NCBI GenBank assembly: GCA_009746045.1
Contig: RPFO01000082.1
Location: forward strand, 3,789,042 to 3,853,041
DNA: 64,000 bases
Direction of reading: 5' to 3'
Source of the DNA: Mesostigma viride
Taxonomy: Eukaryota; Streptophyta; Mesostigmatophyceae; Mesostigmatales; Mesostigmataceae
Shown: positions 52,345-63,137 of the stretch, one piece after another
How the letters are laid out: every line of letters starts with the position of its first letter
Position numbering within the stretch: position 1 is the first letter of the stretch
The notes under the pieces: model-generated
The model's database searches: none
Told to the model about the DNA's origin: nothing
Seen by the model: only the letters and a program-made list of their open reading frames with translations
Made by a program: the position numbers and the translations under genes

Positions 52345-55315
52345 TTAACCCCGATGGATGCATGGATGGATGCTGCATGGCAGTCGCTTTGCGCCTGCCA
52401 GCACGGCCGCTAACGACAACACTCCCCTGTTTTCTGCCTTTTTGCGGGATAGCGGGATGGTTGCTGTCAACTGCCACTTCCAAGGTCCCTCACAGGACTT
52501 GGTCACTTTTCGGGGCCCTAACGACTGTCACGGGCCTGTCTGGACTACGTGGTGGTACGGCAGTCCCGGTGTACTTAGGTTCTGGACACCCGAGTATTCG
52601 ACACGCCCACGGTGTGCTCTGACCACCGGTTGGTGCGTGCGACCATTCGGCTCGACCGGTTCCATGTCCTCGAGCGCCGCGCCCCAGTGCATGGCCCACC
52701 CCGACTGCAGTCGACCATGGTCTGCTCTACGCCCGGTCCGGGGGGATCCTGAGGACTGGACGGACGCCGAGCGCGAGCGGAACCGGTGCCGACAGGAGTA
52801 CCTGGCGGCCCTGGACGCCCGGGCGGACGTCGACGCGCTGGACCAGGGTGCTCCCAACGCCGCCATTTTTGCGGGCTTTGCGGCCCGCGCCCCGTTGCTG
52901 GCGACCCGGCATCTGCCGGTCATGCCCCGCCGCCGCCCCGGCCCGCTCGATCTATATCGCCAGGACCCCAAGGTCCTGGCCGCCCCGCACCGCCTCAAGT
53001 GTAACCGGGACCCGCTGCTGAAACCGATGCTCAAGGCTGCCCTTGTGGAGGCGTAGTGTACGCACTTGCTCAGGACGCAGAGGCGGCCCAGTGCATCGCA
53101 GATGCCAAGGCCTGCCAATTAAGCTCGCAACCAGGGCAAGGACATGTGGTACCACCTTGACCGGCTCGGCGGCCGGCGGCAGCACACCCCGGTGGAGCAC
53201 ACGGGGGACGGCACAGCGCCGGTCAGCCTTGACCGTTGGTTGGCCCACAATGTATCCTTGACAGGTGGGGCTCGCGCCCCCCCCCCGCCGCTTCACCCTG
53301 AGACGGCCGCCCGTCTCGGTGTTGCCGGACCCCCCCGGCCGCCTGCGCCCCCCTCCTTGGCCGCGGACTACAAAGTCCCCGCCTTAATTGCAGGAGGGCT
53401 GCCTTGCCACAAACGGCGTCGTCCACCCCTTGAATCACTTTGAAGGAATTGGACGGCGCCCTTGCTCGCCTGCGGTACGACGCGGCGGTCGGCGCTGACC
53501 ACCTTTCTGCTGAGCTGCTGAAGACCCCTGCCCCGGCGGTGAGGGATCTTCTTCTGGCGTTCTGCAACCGTGTCGTGCTCTCTGATGAGCCTCCGCTCAG
53601 TGCTGAGTGGCAGACGGCCGCCATCCGAGTCATGCTGTATAAGAAGGGCTCTGCTGCTGACCCCGGTAACTATCGGGGTGTCTGCCTCCAGAGCGCCGCG
53701 CTGCATGAAGGTCTTCATGCGTGTATGATGCTGCACAGGCTCCGCGCCGCGCTGGATCTACGCGATTTTTAACCCACACCTGGGTGAGTCTCAGATGGGT
53801 TTCCGTCGTGGTCGTAACACTGTCATGGCTGTATTTGTCGCGCGCCGGTTGATCGGGAGGAGGTGCGCGCGCGTCGCCTTTAAGCCCCGATGGTTTGCCG
53901 CTGGTCTTCATTTTTGTCGACTATAACAAGGCCTTTGACACGGTCCTCTGGGAGGCTCTTTGGGCCATCCTAGCTCTGGATCGGCTACCGCCAGCATTTA
54001 TTGCTGCTGTTCGTCGACTGTACGTATGAGGGCTCATAGGCAGTAGTGCGGACTGCGGAAGGCACCACCCCACCTTTCCGGCCCCCTTCACCGCGGGGTG
54101 TGGCAAGTTTGTGTCCTGTCCCCATATCTGTTCATTACTGTCGTGGATCACGTCATGCGCCGGGCACGTGCGCGCTTCACTGCGGCTTACAAAGGGGTTC
54201 GAGCCCGTCTTGGACATTCGCAAGCATGGCGGGGGTGGCACTGCATGCATGGCTACTGCCTGGCCGGCCGACCTGATTCATGCGGATGACACCACCCTCA
54301 TCGCGCGCCCCGGCCGAGCACATTCAGACCTGGCTGGACTGCTGTCTGGGCTTGGAGGCGAGGGCGGTGCATGGGGTTGGAGATTAGTGTCAAAACTGAT
54401 GAGGCGATGGCCGGTGATTGGGGCCTCCATGCAGTCGCCCGCCGCTGCCGCGCCTGCTCGACGGGGCGGAGGTCCCGTTTCGTGATCGCTTCGGCAAACT
54501 GTTAGGGAGCATGCTCCCCGGCGACACCGCCGACGATGTGGATCGACATCCGGCTCCGTTCGCTCAACACCTACTGGCGCTTGAAGGGCCTGGGCGAGCA
54601 CTGTAAGCGCATGCTCTTCAAGGTCGATCCTTGTCCTCACGGTTCTTACGTATGGCGCCGAGGCATGGACACTCACGGACACACCTAGTCTGGCGGCTAA
54701 GCTCGACGGCACGGTTTACAGGATGCTCCGACAGGTCCTGAATGTAGGGTTCTCTACGCATAGGTCATTAGAGTCTTTGTCTCAGGGTATGCCTCGCATT
54801 TCGGACAAGATTAGGCAGCGTAGGATAGCATTTGTAGGACATCTTGCTCGCACCAGTCAGGTCGACACAGCCCTTGGTCTGGCCGGCCCCCCGCAGCGGC
54901 AATTGGCCAGCCAGGGCGGCACATCCTGACCTGGCCTGGCCCCAAGGACATTCCTAGAAAGCTAGGTAAGCCTGCCATGAACTACACCCAGATGTTGCTG
55001 GCCGACCTAGTGGTCCCAGCTCAGTTTGAACACCGCATCCACTCCCTCTCTCTTCTTTGGACTGCCATGCAGAACAAGAAGCGGTGGCAGAAGATTGTCT
55101 AGGCTCACACGCCAGCCCCTGTGCATGGGCAAGCCCCCTCCCCCCAAGCAGAAAGGGCGTTTTGCTGAATAGTGTAGTTAGGATTTTTCTAGACTAGATA
55201 GCTTAGAGTTAGGTTCGTTCGATTACGCGGCTCCGCCCACCTCCATCCATCCATGGCAAGGAATATGTGCTACATGATCTCCCAACGGAGACATGTTATA
55301 ATTTAATTTATGTTT
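52345..55315 (+). mobile_element. LINE-B retrotransposon with APE endonuclease remnant and RT, multiply frameshifted
   Basis: The C-terminal part of an APE-type endonuclease is visible as VNCHFQGPSQDLVTFRGPN, LDYVVV and SDHRLVRATIRLDR. RT follows: YDAAVGADHLSAELLK, NYRGVCLQSAAL, SQMGFRRGRNTVMAVFVARR, FIFVDYNKAFDTV, then LIHADDTTLIARPG near 54275 (Tyr of YADD replaced by His), LTYGAEAWTLTDT, RQVLNVGFSTHRSLESL and GHLARTSQVDTA. It ends with a hairpin-bearing 3' UTR and TTTAA-type tail at about 55300-55315. Many stops and frame changes; inactive. It shares the architecture of LINE-A but is clearly diverged. Confidence 0.88.
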
Positions 55316-55818
55316 AGTGGATGCTAGTAAGACGCTAACCGTACAGACCGGGGGTAGAATATCCCGAATCTGCACGGCTAGTATTAAATAATGCGTAGGT
55401 TGTTCTTTTCAGGGGCACTGCACCTCACGCCCCGTTCCGCCCGGGTATAATCAACCCAAGCGCGGAACGCACATTTTATTTAATTCATTTTTCAACCATG
55501 CACTATATTGCATCTACTAATCACAAAAGCTCTAGCCAAACAGCTACGAGTAAACACTGCGACCTATAAGCCGCTCATCCAGCGGCCTCTTGTTCCCGCA
55601 TTCACGTATAGAAGAAACTCCGTTCAAAGAACCCCGATTAATTTTTAATGGATGGATGGATGGATGGGTGCACGCAATCCTACCGGTCTAATCTATCTAT
55701 GTAAATGTGGGGCTATGATGAGCCCCACACCCGAGATGATGCTGCCACATGCATAGGAATATTTAGTCATGCTTTGCCCATGCAGAGGGTTGCTCTCTGC
55801 TGAGATGCCATGCCCTAC
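55316..55818. other. Unassigned sequence between LINE-B and the microsatellite
   Basis: No gene recognised. It includes a short (GGAT)n tract at about 55650. Confidence 0.5.
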
Positions 55819-56158
55819 ATTAAATTAAATTAAATTAAATTAAATTAAATTAAATTAAATTAAATTAAATTAAATTAAATTAAATTAAATTAAATTAAAT
55901 TAAATTAAATTAAATTAAATTAAATTAAATTAAATTAAATTAAATTAAATTAAATTAAATTAAATTAAATTAAATTAAATTAAATTAAATTAAATTAAAT
56001 TAAATTAAATTAAATTAAATTAAATTAAATTAAATTAAATTAAATTAAATTAAATTAAATTAAATTAAATTAAATTAAATTAAATTAAATTAAATTAAAT
56101 TAAATTAAATTAAATTAAATTAAATTAAATTAAATTAAATTAAATTAAATTAAATTAA
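55819..56158. repeat. (TAAAT)n pentanucleotide microsatellite, about 68 units
   Basis: Perfect repeats end at the left boundary of the YR retrotransposon and resume at 61479-61530 on its right. The right part is contiguous with the 3' end of a minus-strand LINE-B, so the array is probably that LINE's expanded tail, split by the insertion. Confidence 0.95.
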
Positions 56159-56365
56159 TTGGTGAGCTATGCTCATTTTATCTATGACTAACCTGCTGAG
56201 CGGAGAATGCAACGCCGTATAGCACCAAAGGAAAAAATAATTTTAGAAAAAATATTTTTTGTGCTGGCACCCGTACCCCAGCCACCCAGGTAGGGGTTGG
56301 CTGGAGAGGTGGTTGCTATAAAGGGTGGGCTTCCATTCTAGGGAAGCAGGTTGTTTCTTTTGCCT
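56159..56365 (+). repeat. Split direct repeat A1
   Basis: Matches A2 at 61051-61257 over its full length. Begins TTGGTGAGCTATGCTC, contains an A/T-rich AAATAATTTTAGAAAAAATA block and TATAAAGGGTGG near 56319, a possible promoter TATA motif, and ends TTTCTTTTGCCT. Confidence 0.95.
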
Positions 56366-56433
56366 GAGAACCTCAAGTGACCACATCACAAAAAACAAAA
56401 CGCAATATAACACATCAAGCATTATAACCCACC

Positions 56434-57536
56434 ATGACCTCAGTGACAGCCCCAGAGCGGAATTTCATAGCAAAGCTCAAGCAAGAAGCCAGGGAGGGAT
56501 GCACCCCAAAGGAGGCCGCAACTGCGGTCCAGAAGATCCTAGGGGAGGGGCATTGGCTAGAGCGGATCCAGAAGCTCAATCCGGGGCGTGCCAAGAACGT
56601 CATGGACGTGTTGGAGAAAAGGGGGTTTGTCAGCGACTGGGATGGGGAGGAGGCCCTGGCCGATGTGCTAGCAGCGCAACTGGGGGAGGCTATTGCAGAG
56701 CCGGATCCACCAGTGTCAGCAGGTGGGGTGGGAGCTGGGGGTGTTCCCCCTTCGGCAGGTGGAAGCGGAGGGGCGGGGCATGGTGGACCGGGCGCTGGCG
56801 AGGAGGATGGCGCCCCTGGGGCGATCGACCAGGATGTGGCGGACCTAGACCGGAACATAGGTCGGCTGCTGGGCACCGAGACGGGCTATGCAACGCCAGC
56901 GGGAGGGCTTCCATCCCGCCGGGCAACGCCCGCACTGGCGGAGATATTGGCGACCTGATATCGGCCATGTCGAAGCTGCTGGACCAGGCAAAGACTCCAG
57001 CAACTGCAAGCCCAGCCGCAGCGGCGACTGCTGGCAGGCTGGCGCGCACGAAGGGGGTGGCGCTGAGCGGGCATGCAGTGCCGGTCCTGGTGAGCAACAT
57101 GCTGGAGGCGGTGCTGCCGGGGATGCTGGACTACGCAGAGAGCGTGGGGGGGAAGTCAATCCGTGCATCGTTAATGCTGACGATGCACGGCAGCTCAGCC
57201 AGCGGGGAGAGGAGGATGCTGCTCCTGCAGATGGCAGGAATTCTGGACACGATGGTGACAGAATTTGGCTACTGGGCCACGCCACGCTCCGAAGTAATTC
57301 TGGAGCTGGCAGCAGCCGAGTACCTGGCAAAGCTGATCACGGCATGCCAGCTGGTGGATGTGGGGTCGACGGGTTGGAAGGGGACTCCGTCGGCAATGCT
57401 GCCATTCCAGGAGGGTGGAGCAATGCTGGCGTCTCCGGCGGTGCGGGCGGCGATGAGCATGGGGAAGCTGCAGCACAAGCTGGAGCAGGGTCCCGGCAAG
57501 AAGGGGCAGGGCGGCCCGTCCAACAACAACAAGTGA
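56434..57536 (+). pseudogene. gag-like ORF1 of the YR element, one frameshift
   Basis: ATG at 56434; MTSVTAPERNFIAKLKQEAR opens a 174-codon frame to a stop at 56958. A second frame continues without a break in sense, from about 56930 (GDIGDLISAMSKLLDQAKTP) to a stop at 57536, ending GPGKKGQGGPSNNNK. The middle is Gly/Ala/Pro-rich. The split could be a one-base mutation or a programmed -1 shift near 56930-56955. No zinc knuckle is seen. Function as a structural protein is inferred only from its position. Confidence 0.6.
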
Positions 57537-57732
57537 GGGAGCGGTGCCTTCTTCCACTACCTCTTCCAGCACCCCTGCCACCTCGTGACTGGTGGCAGCA
57601 GGTACGCTCAGGCCGTAGGCGCGATAGGATGAGTCGGGCTTTTAATGCTCGCACACTAGCCTGTCAGACGGTTAGGGCGTTAAACTGGATGGGGGGGGGG
57701 GGCGAGACCCGCCTGCTGTAGATTCAGCCCGT

Positions 57733-58925
57733 GTGCCCGGGCCTCTGCAGCAGGCGGCCCTAGATGGGATCGATGATGCTTGCAGGTCCTTTGTCCGCCG
57801 GAACGGTGGTTCCGTAGCGGCAATGGCAGGATCTGTAGTGGATGGGGGTGAATATGCTGAAGGAGCCCCTTACGAACCGTTAGTGGCCGCACGCTTGGCT
57901 TGCCTGGTCCGGGGGAAGGTGGCCAAGTGGATGTGCTGAACTTACTACCCCCCTCTTGGGGAGCAATTTTGAATGATGAGAGTAGGATGGTACGGACGCT
58001 GAGCCCAGCAGAGCGGATCTTGCAGAAGTCGATGCGGATCTCGCGGGGGTGTAGCATGGAGGAGTTCGCGCGGGTTTGCACGGTGTGTGTGGAGAGGGGG
58101 ATTTTGGGTGGATTTTTTGAGGAGGAGCCGCCTATGGTGAACGGTACTTTTGGGGTCGGAAAGCCCGACGGCCGTATACGGCTGATTGTGGACAACCGGC
58201 GTGGCAACATGCCACTACCAGATCCTATGCCCGCTTTTTTACCACACCTTGGCGTGATTTGCGATTTGCCCACGCGCGCTGGGGAGGATGTTTTTGGGGG
58301 CGTATCAGATTTGGATTCGTACTACAACAGACTCCGCCTGCCAGTTTGGATGCGGCGGTACTGTGCGTGGATGCCGGTGTGGTCGGATCTGGTGGGCCTG
58401 AGTGGGGCTCGTCGGAAGGTGTGGCCGTGGATGTTGTGCTGGCCAATGGGCAACAAGCTGGCCGTCGCCGTGGCCCAGTGTGTGCATCAGTCTGTGTTGT
58501 ACCGCTGTGGCCCCAAGCCGCCGTTGGAGGCTAGTCGTGGGCTGAGCATCAACATGTCCGCGCTGATCCTGGTGGCGGAGGCCAACGAGGCGGGGGAGAC
58601 CGTCCGGCTGAGGCTGGAGGAGGACCCTGCTGCGCCCTTGGCGCCCTCGCCGTGCTTCGAATCTCGGCAGGATCTGGAAGGTATGCATGCTGTGACGATC
58701 GATGACCTCCATTTCACCCACTGTGCGTCGGTGGATGGGGTGAATCAGCAGCTAGATCGTGTTCAGGCTGCCTACGCCGCTGTTGGGCTGGTGCAGAAGT
58801 CTGACAAGGTGGTACGGGCGACAGCAGAGCAGACTGGTGTGCAGGCGGTGGGGTCATTCACCAAAGAGATGGTGACGTGGTGCCTGTTCCTGAGCGTGTG
58901 GTGGCAGTTATCGCGCTACTCATAG
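57733..58925 (+). pseudogene. Reverse transcriptase of the YR element (DIRS type), frameshifted near its start
   Basis: The first segment (57733-57939) reads QQAALDGIDDACRSFVRR in one frame and passes near 57930 into the frame 57900-58925. RT motifs: GKPDGRIRLIVDNRRGN, VSDLDSYYNRLRLP (first catalytic Asp), PMGNKLAVAVAQCVHQ, and VTIDDLHFTH at about 58692, with IDD in place of YxDD, as in DIRS-type RTs. It ends in TAG at 58925. RNase H follows in another frame. Confidence 0.85.
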
Positions 58926-60658
58926 AATCTTAGATCGCGGGTTTACATACTACCGCGAACTTAGTTCTGTGCTTGGGAAGTGGGTGTGGATGCATCTGCT
59001 GTGCCGCCCCATGCTTTCGGTGTGGTCTGAGACGTACCGGCTGCTAGCAGCCATGAATGCCTCCCTGCCTGGGCGCCGCTGGCGCCTCCCTGCGGGGGCC
59101 CGCCAGGAGCTTCAGGCGGCGATCGACCTGGCCCCCTTTTTGAGGGCGGCCAGGGCCCGGCCCCTTTCTGACCGGGTCGTCGCAAGTGATGCGAGCGGCT
59201 CCGGCGGTGGGGTGGTCTACAGGGACCTGCCTGGGGCCGATTGTGCCCGGCTGGCGACCCGGCGCGAAGCGCGGGGGTGGCGGACGACAGCTTTAACGTC
59301 TGGGGAGGACTGGGACCTGGAGCGCATGGAGGAGGGGGACTACAGCCTGCTGGATAGTGGCCACTGGCGTACGGCACTGTCCTACCGGTGGCGGGGGCAG
59401 CCTAACCACATCAACGTCAAGGAGGCGATTGCTGCGACACAGGGGGTCGAGTGGTCGTGCCGGACCAAGGCGTGTCGAGGTAAGCGAGTCGTCCGGCTCG
59501 TAGACTCCAGTGCTGTGGTGGGGGCGTTTGTCAGAGGGCGGTCGTCTTCCTACCGCCTCAACCAGCTGGTTCGGCGCTACTGCGCTCTGTCACTGGCTGG
59601 CGACATGCAGAGCCACTGGGTCTGGGTGGCTACCGACCACAACCCAGCTGACAAGGCCAGTCGGCGTGGCGCTTGGATTCCTGACTTGACCCGGTGTGGT
59701 GACGTGCATCCCAACCCTGGGCCTGAGGGGGCGCGACGCCCTCGGGACTTGGCACTTTTGGAGGGCACAGTCAACCCTGTGTCTACCTTGCCAGCGTACC
59801 GGCGTGCGGCGGCTGTCTACGTGGCGTGGGCGCCACCTGGCCCTGTCGACCCAGCTGACGCGGAAGCCATTTTCTGTGAGTGGATTTCTGCTGTCTACCA
59901 TGCCAGGGCGGGCGGGGGCGTACCTTATGCCAGCATGCCAAGGCCTGTCTGCACCTGTACTACCCCGACATTGTTCGGAATTGGGTACTGGCGGACCGCC
60001 TGCTAGCAGGTTGGCAGCGGCTTGTTCCGGCTGTCAGCCCTCCGCCTATGCCCTGGCGCCTTTGCTATTTCACTGCCCTGTTGCTAGTTTCACGTCGACA
60101 GGTGCATTTGAGTGCGTTGATTATTATTGCTTTCCAGCAGTATTTACGCATTAGCGAGGCGCTAGGGCTGCGGGTTCGGGATGTGGCTCATCCCGGCCAC
60201 CCCCTTCTCGAGCCAGGGCCCATGGTCGGTGCCCTTGTGCTGCGCAACCCCAAAACTGCGCAGGGGGCGGCCCAGCACGTCCTCGTCCGGGATCCACTTT
60301 CTTTGTGGCTCCTGCGACGTCTGACGGCTGGCCAGCCCCCGGATGCACTCCTCTTTCGGGCTTAACGTACAGCCAGGCTAGGCAGCAGTGGGAGGCTGTG
60401 CAGGCCCGCATGGGCATCCCAGGGATGTTTTCTTTTCACAGCCTCCGGCATGGGGGGGCGACGCACGACGCCATCGCTGGCGAGTCGCCGGAGGCCATCC
60501 AGCTGCGCGGCCGGTGGGCTTCGGCCCTCTCGGTCACGCGCTACATTGGCCTCCACCGCAGCCTCCTGGGGCGCGACATCCCACCCGCCCTCTGGGCTCA
60601 GGCCCTGGGTTTTGACCCAGCGGCTTTCCGGCGCCACTTCGGTGGCGTCGAGTTTTGA
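58926..60658 (+). pseudogene. RNase H plus tyrosine recombinase of the YR element, with 2A-like junction
   Basis: RNase H, first frame to a stop at 60006: VVASDASGSGGGVV, HINVKEAIAAT, LVDSSAVVGAF and NPADKASRRGAW supply the four acidic positions. GDVHPNPGP at 59698-59724, a 2A-like peptide, follows. Tyrosine recombinase continues in two more frames (about 59950-60365 and 60360-60658): YLRISEALGLRVRD (catalytic Arg), LRNPKTAQG (Lys), FHSLRHGGATH (His-x-x-Arg), LRGRWAS (Trp at the His/Trp position) and VTRYIGLH (nucleophile Tyr). All catalytic positions survive, but two frameshifts break the ORF. Confidence 0.85.
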
Positions 60659-60853
60659 CGTCCTCCTGTTTTTATCTCTCGTCTTTTAGCTATCAACTGA
60701 CCTCACCCTTGTGTGGGAGGTCAGGGGGGAAATGGTTTAACTAACCCGAGGGTGAACCTGGGTTGGGACAAAGTACCCCCATAGCTAGGTAGTTTAAGTT
60801 TTCTTTTTTGCATGTCCTACGTATTTTCGGCTGTTAGCCATGTAAGGAGATGT

Positions 60854-61478
60854 GGGTAGAGCAGGGGCACAGCTGCTGTGGGCTGGCCCTGCACATTCAC
60901 ATAGTGTGCTCACCCTAGCATACAGATGGCCGTGTTGCCATCTGGTAGACATGTCTGTGTTATTCCACCGTATAGAGCTAGCACACATATTGTAATAAAT
61001 TTGATGTTTTGTGGTGATGCATGCAAAGCAAGGCAAGGCCAGAAATGGATTTGGTGAGCTATGCTCATTTTATCTATGACTAACCTGCTGAGCGGAGAAT
61101 GCAACGCCGTATAGCACCAAAGGAAAAAATAATTTTAGAAAAAATATTTTTTGTGCTGGCACCCGTACCCCAGCCACCCAGGTAGGGGTTGGCTGGAGAG
61201 GTGGTTGCTATAAAGGGTGGGCTTCCATTCTAGGGAAGCAGGTTGTTTCTTTTGCCTCCCACCCACCCACCCTGGCAAAAGGGGTAGAGCAGGGGCACAG
61301 CTGCTGTGGGCTGGCCCTGCACATTCACATAGTGTGCTCACCCTAGCATACAGATGGCCGTGTTGCCATCTGGTAGACATGTCTGTGTTATTCCACCGTA
61401 TAGAGCTAGCACACATATTGTAATAAATTTGATGTTTTGTGGTGATGCATGCAAAGCAAGGCAAGGCCAGAAATGGAT
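60854..61478 (+). repeat. B1-A2-B2 terminal repeat block
   Basis: B1 60854-61050, A2 61051-61257, a 24-bp spacer, B2 61282-61478. B ends CCAGAAATGGAT; joining it to the A start TTGGTGAG reproduces the B1/A2 junction, as expected of a circular intermediate. Confidence 0.95.
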
Positions 61479-61528
61479 ATTAAATTAAATTAAATTAAAT
61501 TAAATTAAATTAAATTAAATTAAATTAA

Positions 61529-62268
61529 ATTATAACATGACTCCGTTGGGAGATCATGTAGCACATATTCCCGTGGATGGATGGAGGGGGGGGCAAAGCC
61601 GCGAAACCGAACTAATCTAACTCTAAGCTAATCTAATCTAGAAAACCCTACTTATACTATACTCAGCAAAGCGCCCCTTCCGCTTGGGGGGAGGGGGCTT
61701 GCCCACAGGGGCGGGCGTATGAGCCTGGACAGTGGTCTTCCACCTCCTCTTGTCCTGCATAGCAGTCCAAGCAAGAGAGAGGGAGTGAATGCGATTTTCA
61801 AACTGCGCTGGGACCACTAGGTCAGCCATCAACTGCTGTGCATGGGTAGGTCATGACATGTTTGCCTACCTTCTTAGGAATGTCCTTAGGGCCAGGCCAG
61901 GTCAGGATATGTCGTCCTGGCTGGCCAAGCCGCCATGTGAGCCGGCCAGACCGATCGAGGGCAGTGTCTACCTGCATGGCTGGTGCGAGCAAGATGTCCT
62001 ACGAATGCTATCCTACGCTGTCTAATCTCGTCCGAAACGCGAGGCATGCCCTGGTACAAAGATTCTAGATGTCTATGCGTGGAAAACCAGACATTCAGGG
62101 CCTGACGGAGCATCCTGGTTACCGTGCCGTTTAGCTTGGCCGCCAGCGTGTCCGTGAGCGTCCATGCCTCGGCGCCATACGTGAGCACCGTGAGGACCAG
62201 GACCTTGAGGAGCATGCGCTTGCGGTGCTCGCCGAGGACCTTCGAGTGCCAGTAGGTTTGCCCTACAT
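61529..62268 (-). mobile_element. LINE-B 3' end, 5'-truncated, tail at the TAAAT microsatellite
   Basis: On the minus strand: LTVLTYGAEAWTLTDTLAAKLNGTVTRMLRQ, HLESLYQGMPRVSDEIRQRR, FVGHLARTS, then DLVVPAQFENRIHSLSL and the 3' UTR ending ATGATCTCCCAACGGAGTCA, matching the plus-strand LINE-B end at about 55280. The tail runs into TAAAT repeats. Confidence 0.88.
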
Positions 62269-62277
62269 AGTAGCCAT

Positions 62278-62510
62278 TAATAAATTAATTAATAGACACA
62301 TGACTGCGTCACGTGAGCATAAGTCCTCAGTGGGAGGGGAACATGGGATGGAATGGATGGTGTAAGCTATCTAGATCCTAGTTACAGGGTACGTGTGGGC
62401 ACCGCGGCCCGAATCGCTATGATGAATGCCATACTTGGTCACACGCGGAGCCCCCACAGGCTTGGGGGTGGTCTCCTTCATCACTACTTGCCATCTATCC
62501 TTGCGTACCT
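62278..62510 (-). mobile_element. LINE-A 3' UTR fragment, minus orientation
   Basis: Closely matches 36040-36262, including ACACGCGGAGCCCCCACAGG and a TTAA-type tail at its left edge. No coding part remains. Confidence 0.85.
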
Positions 62511-62589
62511 AGTAGCCATAGCCTATAGATAGCCATAGCACTCTTCCACCCCATGCCAGGCCTTTTTAGGTATGATACATCGATCATGG

Positions 62590-63137
62590 TTTGCACATTA
62601 GTAGTGAGGATTTGTACGCTGATTTGCCCTATGTTTCCCACATTATTAGGCACAGGCGCCTGGGCCTAGCCGGGCACCTGGCCCGCACAGATCAGGTAGA
62701 TACATCAGATAGACTAGCTGGCACCATGCCCGCCCAGCCTGGGCGATATGTCCTCACCTGGCGTGCCCCAGGCCGCGCGCGGCAGGGCCGCCACCCGTGG
62801 ACTTTTCGTGATAGACTCGGCATGGACATGTGCTACACTAGACGTGACGGGCTCACACCCGGACAGCCTCCTGCATGGTTTGTCTGTAATATGGAGGCAG
62901 ATGGTGCGCAAGGATAGATAGATAACAAGTAGTGATGAAGGAGACCACCCCCAAGCCTGTGGGGGCTCCGCGTGTGACCAAGTATGGCATTCATAGCGAT
63001 TCGGGCCGAGGTGCCCACACCCCTGTAACTAGGACCTAGATAGCTTACGCCATCCATTCCATCCCATGTTCCCCTCCCACTGAGGACTTATGCTCACGTG
63101 ACGCAGTCACGTGTCTATTAATTAATTAATTAATTTA
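62590..63137 (+). mobile_element. LINE-A 3' end, plus orientation, 5'-truncated
   Basis: Open frame from 62591: DLYADLPYVSHIIRHRRLGL, GHLARTDQVDTSDRLAG, RGRHPWTFRDRLGMDMCYTRRD-like C-terminus, then the 3' UTR and a (TTAA)n tail at 63115-63137. Its UTR is the reverse complement of 62278-62510. Confidence 0.88.

Larger units (their letters stand above)
56159..61478 (+). mobile_element. PAT/Kangaroo-like tyrosine-recombinase retrotransposon with split direct repeats
   Basis: 5,320 bp. A1 is 56159-56365 and A2 61051-61257 (207 bp each). B1 is 60854-61050 and B2 61282-61478 (197 bp each). B1 abuts A2 directly, as the circle junction of such elements would. The order A1-ORFs-B1A2-B2 is the split-direct-repeat design of PAT/Kangaroo elements in the DIRS order, which integrate with a tyrosine recombinase and make no target duplication. 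Coding order is gag-like, RT, RNase H, tyrosine recombinase. All ORFs have frameshifts, so this copy is probably inactive, but the paired repeats look nearly identical, suggesting recent insertion. Confidence 0.93.

Noticed and set aside
62278-63137. Twin-priming 5' inversion of one LINE insertion
   Set aside because: Both halves contain the 3' UTR and both have tails, so they are two insertions, not one inverted copy.
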